Source of the DNA: Lewinella cohaerens DSM 23179
GTDB taxonomy: Bacteria; Bacteroidota; Bacteroidia; Chitinophagales; Saprospiraceae
Direction: 5' to 3'
Assembly (NCBI RefSeq): GCF_000379805.1
Contig: NZ_KB903545.1
Coordinates: forward strand, 69,654-117,261
Length of the DNA stretch: 47,608 nucleotides
Both the position numbers and the translations under genes were made by a program. How positions within the stretch are numbered: position 1 is the first letter of the stretch; each line of letters begins with the position of its first letter. The notes beneath the pieces are model-generated. The model was not told the origin of the DNA and did not search any database. It saw only the letters and a program-made list of their open reading frames with translations. Shown here piece after piece: positions 41,278 to 47,608 of this stretch.

Positions 41278-42513
41278 TTACCCCCTTCCACCCCTGCTCC
41301 CTTTTTTCCAAACCCGCTTCGCGGTCAACCGCCCTTGCTGGTACAAAACTTCGCGATAATCATTAGTTGGAAAGGCTACGATGTCGGCCAGGAAATTGGG
41401 GGCCAATACGCCTCGATCATTTAGTCCCAGAGCACGGGCCGCGCGTTGGGTGATGCCCGCCAATATTTCGGCGGTACTCAGTTTCTCAAAGGCAGCTAAA
41501 ATAGCAGCCTGTACCAATAGGTTTCCTTGCGGAGCGCTCCCGGGGTTCCAGTCGCTCGCAATGGCCATAGTACAACCGGCGTCCAGCAGGCGGCGGGCTG
41601 GTGCCCAAGGGCATCCCAAGCCAATCGTAGCTCCGGGCAATACCACCGGAATGGTGCTGCTTTGGGCAAGGCGCTCAATTTCGGCAGTATCCGATACCTC
41701 CAAATGATCTACACTTAGTGCGCCTACGGCTACGGCTACTTCCGATCCACCAGCGGTAAATTGATCACCATGCACGGTGAGTGTAAACCCTTCGGCTTTT
41801 AATGCGCGCAGGTAGCCCAATGCCTGAGACGTTGTAAAAGCACTCTGCTCAATAAAGATATCAAATCGTTCCGCCAAGCCTTCGGCCTTGATGACAGGGA
41901 CAAGGTCGCTGAGGATAGTCTGTAAATATTCATCGGCTGTACCGTCAAAATCTCGTGGCAGCATGTGTGCTGCCAAGCAGGTAGAGACCACATCGGCTTG
42001 GTGGGTCTGCCCTGCAGCTTGTATCGCTCGCAGTTGTTTCAATTCCTCGCTGACAGACAGGCCGTAGCCACTTTTTACTTCTACCGTCGTGATGCCTTGT
42101 TGCAAGAGGTAATCTAGCCGCTCGAGGGTCAGGGCTGTTAGCTGTTCTTTGCTTGCGGCGCGAGTGTGCTGTACCGTGCTCCATATCCCGCCGCCAGCTT
42201 TGGCGATCTCCAAATAGGAAATGCCTGCATTACGTGCCGCAAAGTCCATCGCTCTGCTACCTCCATAGCAGATGTGAGTATGGGCATCCACCAAGCCGGG
42301 CATTGCTACCAGGTCTTCTGTGATTTCATCTATGGTGGCATCTGGGTGATCTGCTTTCAATTGGGTAAAAGACCCTGTGGCTACTATTTTTTCCCCTTCC
42401 ACCAGTACGCCTCCTTCTTGAATGATCACCAGTTGGTCATCACGAATCGCTCCCCGCTCAGGAAGGTTGTCCAAAGGTAAAAGCTGACGAAAAGGGCCGA
42501 TTAGCGTGGGCAT
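41278..42513 (-). CDS. hutI: Imidazolonepropionase
   Basis: 411 residues of the amidohydrolase superfamily; hydrolyses imidazolone-5-propionate to formiminoglutamate, the third step of histidine degradation. Metal ligands are in the motif VDAHTHICYGGSRAMDF (about 75-91), with further conserved stretches SGYGLSVSEELKQLRAI, HGDQFTAGG (His ligand) and DHLEVSDT, and the catalytic Asp lies in ASDWNPGSAPQGNL. The length matches the family (about 400-420). It lies downstream of hutU but separated by 452 bases with repeats, so it may have its own regulation or depend on readthrough. It ends facing the GC-rich element. Confidence 0.95.
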   Translation of the reverse strand: MPTLIGPFRQLLPLDNLPERGAIRDDQLVIIQEGGVLVEGEKIVATGSFTQLKADHPDATIDEITEDLVAMPGLVDAHTHICYGGSRAMDFAARNAGISYLEIAKAGGGIWSTVQHTRAASKEQLTALTLERLDYLLQQGITTVEVKSGYGLSVSEELKQLRAIQAAGQTHQADVVSTCLAAHMLPRDFDGTADEYLQTILSDLVPVIKAEGLAERFDIFIEQSAFTTSQALGYLRALKAEGFTLTVHGDQFTAGGSEVAVAVGALSVDHLEVSDTAEIERLAQSSTIPVVLPGATIGLGCPWAPARRLLDAGCTMAIASDWNPGSAPQGNLLVQAAILAAFEKLSTAEILAGITQRAARALGLNDRGVLAPNFLADIVAFPTNDYREVLYQQGRLTAKRVWKKGSRGGRG

Positions 42514-42652
42514 AATGTTAGTCGTTTGTGTAAATGAAATGAGTGTGCTACAAATAGACGTTTAGGGAAGTTTTCCCCCTGTCATTTATGGCGGCCAATA
42601 TTGCCCACCATTTTGATTTTTCGCTCAATCATCCAATTTAGGTATTGATGTT

Positions 42653-42720
42653 CGACCTCCTCCGAGGTCGTATTAATTCCAATAATCATTGTTCTACCAA
42701 TCTACGACCTCTCCGAGGTC
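42653..42720. repeat. Two GACCTC hairpins in the hutI-hutU gap
   Basis: CGACCTC-CTC-CGAGGTCG at 42653-42670 and CGACCTCTCCGAGGTC at 42705-42720 are two copies of the same small palindrome (stem GACCTC/GAGGTC). They lie upstream of the hutI start. The remaining bases of the gap show no gene. Confidence 0.65.
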
Positions 42721-42925
42721 AAAATCAAATACTAAGGTATGTCTCAATCATAACACGGCCCAAGAAGAAGGTACGACGCTCGCACTTCAAAGTCGGAAGT
42801 CGGAAAGTCTGAGTTCGGAAGTATTCAGCGCCTCGCACCCCGCACCTTCCCATTGTCTATAATGGCTTCGTTTCGGGTTGTGTTTCGCAGGGGAAGGGAG
42901 GCGTTATGCGCGTGGTCGTCTTGGT

Positions 42926-42990
42926 AAACCATCAACCATCAACAAACCATCCAACCATCCAACCATCAAACCCCCAAACCATCAATCAAC
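42926..42990. repeat. Heptamer-type array (AACCATC) across the hutU stop codon
   Basis: Units AACCATC, AACCATCC and close variants follow one another for about 65 bases, with 7-8-base spacing. Read on the minus strand the array starts in the last codons of hutU (LIDGLGV) and continues past the stop codon. It is a different heptamer from the array at 1690-1738, in the same position relative to a gene end. Confidence 0.75.
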
Positions 42991-44984
42991 TCATCATCTA
43001 CCAGTTGAGCGAGGGTTACTTTGAGGCCCGGCGTCCTGTCCATTTCTCGCTGAATTGCTTGGATGGAGCCTTCATTGCGGGCCCAACTGCGGCGAGCGAT
43101 GCCGTTATTGACATCAAAAAACAACATTCGTTGCAAACGTACTGCGGCTGCATCAGAACCATCCAGTAGCATGCCGAAGCCGCCGTTGATCACTTCGCCC
43201 CAGCCGACACCGCCCCCATTGTGGATGGATACCCAAGTGGCACCCCGGAAGCTGTCGCCAATAACGTTGTGAATGGCCATGTCGGCGGTGAATTTACTAC
43301 CGTCGTAGATGTTGCTGGTTTCCCGATAAGGGGAGTCTGTACCACTCACATCGTGGTGGTCACGGCCCAAAACGACAGGACCGCTGAGCTCTCCGTTTGC
43401 AATTGCTTCATTGAAAGCAAGGGCAATCTTGGCTCTTCCTTCCGCATCGGCGTAAAGAATACGGGCTTGTGATCCTACTACAAGTTGATTGGTTTTGGCA
43501 TTTTTTATCCAGTGGATATTATCGGCCAGTTGCTGTTGAATTTCTGCCGGAGCAGTAGCTTTTATTTCTTCCAAAACTCTAGCGGCAATGGCATCCGTTA
43601 AGTCTAGGTCTTTTGCTTCACCCGAAGCACACACCCAGCGGAATGGGCCAAATCCGAAATCAAAACACATCGGCCCCAGAATGTCTTGCACATAGGAGGG
43701 GTACTTGAAGTCGATACCGTTTTCGGCCATTACATCGGCACCGGCACGGGAAGCTTCGAGAAGGAAGGCGTTGCCGTAGTCAAAGAAGTAAGTGCCTCTT
43801 GCAGTGTGCTGATTAACGGCTGTAGCGTGGCGGCGCAGGGTTTCTTTAACGGCTAGTTCAAAAGCCTCAGGATCGTCGCGCATCAACTTATTGGCCTCTT
43901 CAAAGCTGTAGCCTAGGGGGTAGTAGCCTCCCGACCAAGGATTGTGCAGCGAAGTCTGGTCGGACCCGAGTTGAATGTGGATATTTTCGGTGTAAAACCG
44001 CTCCCAAACTTCTACAATATTGCCAATGTAGGCAAAGGATACAGTGGCTTTGTCGGCTTGGGCGGCTTTTACTTGCTGCACCAGATCATCCATGTTGTCG
44101 ATCAGTACATCTACCCAGCCTTGTTCGTGGCGCTTGGTAGCTGCTTTGGGGTTGACTTCTGCACAGATAGTGATGCAGCCTACAATATTACCGGCTTTGG
44201 GTTGTGCGCCACTCATACCTCCCAGGCCTGCCGTCAGGAAAATGTGGCCGTGTGGTGTAGCTCCTTCTGGGAGGGTTTTGCGAAAAGCATTCATCACGGT
44301 GATGGTCGTTCCGTGTACAATACCCTGCGGGCCAATGTACATGTAAGAGCCAGCGGTCATCTGTCCGTACTGCGTAACACCGAGTGCATTGTAACGTTCC
44401 CAATCATCTGGTTTAGAATAGTTGGGAATCATCATACCGTTGGTGACCACTACGCGGGGAGCTTCCGGATGAGAGGGGAAAAGTCCCATTGGGTGACCCG
44501 AGTAAACGTGTAGGGTTTGATCATCTGTCATTTGGGCGAGGTACTGCATGGTGAGCAGGTACTGGGCCCAGTTTTGGAAGACAGCGCCGTTGCCGCCGTA
44601 GGTGATCAACTCGTTGGGGTGCTGCGCGACGGCGGGGGCCAGATTGTTCTGGATCATCAGCATGATCGCCGCTGCTTGCTGGGATCGGGCAGGATATTCG
44701 GCTACAGGGCGGGCGTACATTTTGTAATCCGGGCGGAAACGGTACATATAAATCCGACCGTATTCCTTCAATTCTTCCGCAAATTCAGGCGCTAGCGTAG
44801 GGTGCCAGCTTGCTGGAAAGTAGCGCAAAGCATTACGGATAGCAAGTTTTTTCTCTTCCGTGCTGAGGATATCCTTGCGTTTTGGTGCTCGGTTGGCATC
44901 TGCCGGATAAGGTTTAGGCGTGGGCAATTCAGAAGGAATTCCCAATAAAATTTGCTGTTGAAAGTTTACAGAAGTAGCTAGCAT
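42966..44984 (-). CDS. hutU: Urocanate hydratase, long form
   Basis: 672 residues from the ATG at 44984; the frame is open to a TTG at 44993, which I consider less likely. Converts urocanate to imidazolone propionate using tightly bound NAD+. It has ITYGGNGAVFQNWAQYLLTMQYL, LYVYSGHPMGLFPSHP-like YSGHPMGLFPSHPEAPRVVVTNG, GPQGIVHGTT, TAGLGGMSGAQPKA, and ILGPMCFDFGFGPFRWVCASG with the conserved Cys region. It is about 120 residues longer than the usual bacterial enzyme (about 555) and close to the vertebrate type (about 676). It lies 18 bases after hutH. The 3' end runs into the AACCATC array. Confidence 0.95.
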   Translation of the reverse strand: MLATSVNFQQQILLGIPSELPTPKPYPADANRAPKRKDILSTEEKKLAIRNALRYFPASWHPTLAPEFAEELKEYGRIYMYRFRPDYKMYARPVAEYPARSQQAAAIMLMIQNNLAPAVAQHPNELITYGGNGAVFQNWAQYLLTMQYLAQMTDDQTLHVYSGHPMGLFPSHPEAPRVVVTNGMMIPNYSKPDDWERYNALGVTQYGQMTAGSYMYIGPQGIVHGTTITVMNAFRKTLPEGATPHGHIFLTAGLGGMSGAQPKAGNIVGCITICAEVNPKAATKRHEQGWVDVLIDNMDDLVQQVKAAQADKATVSFAYIGNIVEVWERFYTENIHIQLGSDQTSLHNPWSGGYYPLGYSFEEANKLMRDDPEAFELAVKETLRRHATAVNQHTARGTYFFDYGNAFLLEASRAGADVMAENGIDFKYPSYVQDILGPMCFDFGFGPFRWVCASGEAKDLDLTDAIAARVLEEIKATAPAEIQQQLADNIHWIKNAKTNQLVVGSQARILYADAEGRAKIALAFNEAIANGELSGPVVLGRDHHDVSGTDSPYRETSNIYDGSKFTADMAIHNVIGDSFRGATWVSIHNGGGVGWGEVINGGFGMLLDGSDAAAVRLQRMLFFDVNNGIARRSWARNEGSIQAIQREMDRTPGLKVTLAQLVDDELIDGLGV

Positions 44985-45002
44985 GAGCGTCAAAATTAGG
45001 GT

Positions 45003-46553
45003 TTAAAATTCTTCTAAAAGCGAGGTATGGGTAAAAGCGGCTGGTGTTATGTAAGGCGCAGTTGCGGTAAGCAGATCACCACGTTGTAGAATGCCTAATG
45101 CTGTGTTGATGTCCTTCGCAAAAATACGATCTTCAGTTGCAAAAGGGATTTGCTGCCGGATAGTAGTATGTACCGCTTCGAGTACCGGACTAGAGGTGAG
45201 CGGTCGTTGGAAGTCGACCGCCTGAGCAGCACAAAGCATCTCGACGGCCAGGATTTTTTCAACATTACTACAAACCCTCAATGCTTTACGAGCGCCGATG
45301 GAGCCCATGCTCACGTGGTCTTCCTGTCCAAGTGAAGTGGGGATGCTATCGGCACTGGCGGGGAAGCAAAGCGTCTTGTTTTCACTGGCCAGTGCTGCGC
45401 TGGTATATTGGACGATCATAAAACCGGAGTTGACGCCGGTTTCGGCCAATAAAAGTTTGGGTACTCCCGGAGACTTACCCTCCAATGAAAGGTAAGAACG
45501 GCGATCAGAGATGTTACCCAATTCCGACAAAGCAAGGCAAGCGTAATCTAGCGGAAGGGCTAGCGGCTGACCGTGAAAATTCCCTCCGCTGATAACTTCC
45601 TCTTCGGAAAAAACGACAGGGTTATCGGTCACCGCATTGATTTCAATTTCTACGGCTTCCTTCAGGTGCAACCAAGCTTGCCGCGAAGCGCCGTGGACCT
45701 GAGGCACACAACGTAGAGAGTAGGGGTCTTGAACGCGGTCACAGTTTTCATGGTCGGCCATAATCGCCGAATCACTTAGAAAGCTTTCCATCCGCTGCGC
45801 CACGTGTACCGTGCCGGGGTAGGGGCGAACTTGGTGCAGCTTGGGGTTAAACGGCGAGTCAGAGCCTTGTAGGCCTTCTACCATCAACGCGGCGATCAGG
45901 TCTGCATGGGCTAAACAATTGTGAAAACGCTCGACCAAGAGTACTGCATGTGCTGCGATAAACTGGGTGCCATTAATGAGGGCTAAACCCGCTTTAGGGC
46001 CTAGTACTAATGCTTCCTTGTTGTATTTAGTAAGAATTTCTGCAGTGGGGTGGCGGCTATCTTGATAGAATACTTCACCCTCTCCTAATAGGGGCAGAAA
46101 AAGGTGAGACAAAGGCGCCAAATCCCCAGAAGCACCGACGGACCCTTGTTCTGGTACCACCGGAATAATGTCCTCCTCCAGTTGCCAAAGCAAGCGATCC
46201 AGTACCTCAAGAGCAATGCCGGAATAACCCTGGGAGAGCGCATGGATTTTTAGAATCAACATGAGCTTTGAGATCTCTTTATCAATCGGATTACCAACGC
46301 CTACGCTGTGGCTGAGCAGTAGCTTTTTCTGTAAAATGGCGGTATCCTCCTTAGAGATCGTCTGGTTGCAGAGAGGGCCGAATCCGGTATTGATACCGTA
46401 GACGGCCGCTCCTTGTTCTACAACATGTTCCACAATACGCTGAGATGCAGCTACCTGTGAACGGGTATCAGCAGCAAGTGTTGCGCTGAGTTTTCCGCGT
46501 GCGATGGCCAGGGCTTTGCCGGCAGTTAATACATCTTTCCCGTAGTGAAACAT
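45003..46553 (-). CDS. hutH: Histidine ammonia-lyase
   Basis: 516 residues. Removes ammonia from L-histidine to give trans-urocanate, the first step of histidine degradation. The Ala141-Ser142-Gly143 triad in SVGASGDLAPLSH cyclises to the MIO cofactor. VYGINTGFGPLCN (about 52-62) is the family signature, and EINAVTDNPVVFSEEEVISGGNFHGQPLAL carries conserved active-site residues. First gene of the hutH-hutU-hutI order, transcribed away from a divergent LysR gene 87 bases upstream. Probably induced by urocanate or histidine through that regulator (inference). Confidence 0.96.
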   Translation of the reverse strand: MFHYGKDVLTAGKALAIARGKLSATLAADTRSQVAASQRIVEHVVEQGAAVYGINTGFGPLCNQTISKEDTAILQKKLLLSHSVGVGNPIDKEISKLMLILKIHALSQGYSGIALEVLDRLLWQLEEDIIPVVPEQGSVGASGDLAPLSHLFLPLLGEGEVFYQDSRHPTAEILTKYNKEALVLGPKAGLALINGTQFIAAHAVLLVERFHNCLAHADLIAALMVEGLQGSDSPFNPKLHQVRPYPGTVHVAQRMESFLSDSAIMADHENCDRVQDPYSLRCVPQVHGASRQAWLHLKEAVEIEINAVTDNPVVFSEEEVISGGNFHGQPLALPLDYACLALSELGNISDRRSYLSLEGKSPGVPKLLLAETGVNSGFMIVQYTSAALASENKTLCFPASADSIPTSLGQEDHVSMGSIGARKALRVCSNVEKILAVEMLCAAQAVDFQRPLTSSPVLEAVHTTIRQQIPFATEDRIFAKDINTALGILQRGDLLTATAPYITPAAFTHTSLLEEF

Positions 46554-46612
46554 AGAAAATAGGTGGTTTAAACAAATTCAGAACAAAATTACTGGTGTTT
46601 TTGATAACTTAC

Positions 46613-46633
46613 AATTCGATTTTTATAAGAATT
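46613..46633. promoter_or_regulatory. LysR-type operator in the hutH-lysR divergent region
   Basis: AATTC (46613-46617), 11 bases, GAATT (46629-46633) is a perfect dyad of the T-N11-A kind used by LysR regulators. It lies 8 bases before the LysR GTG and 60 bases before the hutH start, in the short divergent region where such sites control both genes. Confidence 0.6.
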
Positions 46634-46640
46634 AATAACC

Positions 46641-47534
46641 GTGAGTAATCAAATAGAGCTTCGTCATTTTCGGTATTTTCTCGCTTTGGCGGAAACGCTT
46701 CACTTTCGGAAGGCTGCAGAGCAACTTTATATTTCTCAGCCAGCGCTCAGTAGGCAGATTCAGCAATTGGAGCAGCAATTGGGATATCCTTTGTTTGCAA
46801 GAAACAATAAGCAGGTGGAGCTTACCGCAGCGGGACGGTTTTTGCAAAGCGAATTGGCGTTGGTACTAAAAAAGATCGGCAATTTATTGAGCCAGGCCGG
46901 AGAGATCAGTAAAGGTGTTTTGGGGAGCATCCGAATGGGCTACGTAGGCTCGGCGATGCAGAATATCATCCCGGAGTTGTTTGGTCAGTTTAAAACTCAC
47001 TTGCCCGGCATTCAGTTTTCGTTACAGGAACTGGACAATAATAAACAGGTGGAGGGCCTCCTTAGCCGGGAGATAGATTTGGGGTTTGTTCGTTTGCAAA
47101 AGGTGCCGGCGACTTTGCAAATTCGACCAGTTTGGGAAGAGACCTTCTCATTAGTGGTGCCATTGGATTCTCCTTTAAGGAAGGAAGACTTGCGGAATTT
47201 GAGTGCTTTGCGGAAAGAGCCATTTATTCTTTTTGAGGAAGATTATAGCCCAAGTTATTACGCCAAGGTGATGAGTATTTTCTCGGACAGTGGCTTTACG
47301 CCAATCGTAGCGCACAAAACGGTACACGCTAATACGATTTATCGCTTGGTGGAGAATGGTTTTGGGATTTCGATTGTGCCTACTTCTTTGCAAAAAGGCT
47401 ACCAGCCTTCGGTGCGGTTTGTGGAACTGCCAGGAATAAGCCAGCGAGCGGTTCTTTCTATGATTTGGAACAAGGAAAACCAACATCCGGTGCTGCCACA
47501 AATATTGGAGATGATAAAAGGAGTTGATATATGA
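46641..47534 (+). CDS. LysR-family regulator, probable hut regulator
   Basis: 297 residues with a GTG start at 46641, next to the operator-like dyad. The N-terminal helix-turn-helix is typical (ELRHFRYFLALAETLHFRKAAEQL, YISQPALSRQIQQLEQQLG), followed by the effector-binding domain from about residue 90 (GVLGSIRMGYVGSAMQ, LLSREIDLGFVRL, ENGFGISIVPTSLQ). It has no OxyR-type cysteine pair. Its divergent position to hutH suggests that it activates histidine utilisation. Its stop overlaps the next start (ATGA), so the NUDIX gene is coupled. Confidence 0.88.
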   Translation: MSNQIELRHFRYFLALAETLHFRKAAEQLYISQPALSRQIQQLEQQLGYPLFARNNKQVELTAAGRFLQSELALVLKKIGNLLSQAGEISKGVLGSIRMGYVGSAMQNIIPELFGQFKTHLPGIQFSLQELDNNKQVEGLLSREIDLGFVRLQKVPATLQIRPVWEETFSLVVPLDSPLRKEDLRNLSALRKEPFILFEEDYSPSYYAKVMSIFSDSGFTPIVAHKTVHANTIYRLVENGFGISIVPTSLQKGYQPSVRFVELPGISQRAVLSMIWNKENQHPVLPQILEMIKGVDI

Positions 47535-47608
47535 AAGGATTAAAACGGACGGCAGTCATGGTGGTTTTGCGTTGTGAGACGCAATTTTTGTTGCTCAAGC
47601 GAGCCAAT
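47531..47608 (+). CDS. NUDIX hydrolase (partial, N-terminus only)
   Basis: 26 codons from an ATG that overlaps the LysR stop (ATGA). The translated start MKGLKRTAVMVVLRCETQFL followed by LLKRAN is the usual first strand of NUDIX hydrolases (AVxVVLRxxxxxLLLKRA). The NUDIX box itself lies outside the window. It is cut by the right edge. Confidence 0.65.
   Translation, partial: MKGLKRTAVMVVLRCETQFLLLKRAN

Noticed and set aside
43944-44513. 189-codon plus-strand frame inside hutU
   Set aside because: A shadow of the conserved urocanase coding strand.
1-47608. tRNA, rRNA, prophage or transposase genes
   Set aside because: Scanning by eye for T-loop motifs, integrase/transposase signatures and phage genes gave none; a covariance search would be needed to exclude an unusual RNA.

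Overview
The window looks like a chromosomal segment of a free-living Bacteroidota bacterium of the Saprospiria type (Lewinella/Haliscomenobacter-like). The taxon is inferred from several signs: six large secreted proteins with signal peptides and C-terminal type IX secretion (T9SS) sorting domains, lipoproteins, TAnnTTTG-type promoters, almost no Shine-Dalgarno sequences, LytTR signalling, bacillithiol synthesis (bshB1), and a long-form urocanate hydratase in a hut cluster. I saw no rRNA or tRNA gene, CRISPR array, prophage or intact insertion sequence.

Left part (1-8.8 kb). A small redox-like operon on the minus strand runs thioredoxin-like protein, DUF2024 protein, then a MarR regulator cut by the window edge. 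Its promoter carries a perfect palindrome between the -33 and -7 boxes. Next come a TonB-C-like secreted protein, an S15-family lipoprotein hydrolase whose 3' end runs into a heptanucleotide repeat, CutC with an ankyrin protein, OxyR with its redox cysteine pair, and an ECF sigma/anti-sigma pair preceded by a DUF4382 lipoprotein.

Secretome part (9-21.7 kb). An M36 metalloprotease, an M43 metalloprotease, an unrecognised 505-residue protein, a lamin-tail-like T9SS protein and a second M36 protease lie in one orientation. The first two share a 30-bp upstream element at the same distance from their presumed -7 boxes. The last two overlap, and a terminator-like hairpin lies inside the signal-peptide codons of the downstream protease.

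Middle part (21.7-36.5 kb). MscS and CorA overlap by one base. A four-gene signalling operon follows: a secreted protein with a strict 34-residue SDHY repeat, a LytS-type histidine kinase, a degenerate kinase homologue and a LytTR response regulator. Then come cysH with a hairpin leader, a nucleotide-sugar-epimerase-like SDR, a membrane protein, bshB1, a truncated GxxExxY gene, a CBS-pair protein, a T9SS protein, and a PanE-like reductase overlapping a beta-helix lipoprotein gene.

Right part (36.5-47.6 kb). An SRPBCC protein is followed by an 810-bp gene-poor region with a promoter-to-terminator unit that may be a small RNA. Next are a T9SS protein, an LEA-like helical protein, a small membrane protein, a GC-rich repeat element, and the histidine-utilisation cluster hutH-hutU-hutI with a divergent LysR regulator. 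The edge holds the start of a NUDIX hydrolase gene.

The points most worth following up are the SDHY-repeat signalling operon, the MarR operator/promoter, the shared protease upstream element, the intragenic terminator, the heptamer arrays that run across stop codons, and the orphan transcript candidate at 37.1-37.5 kb.
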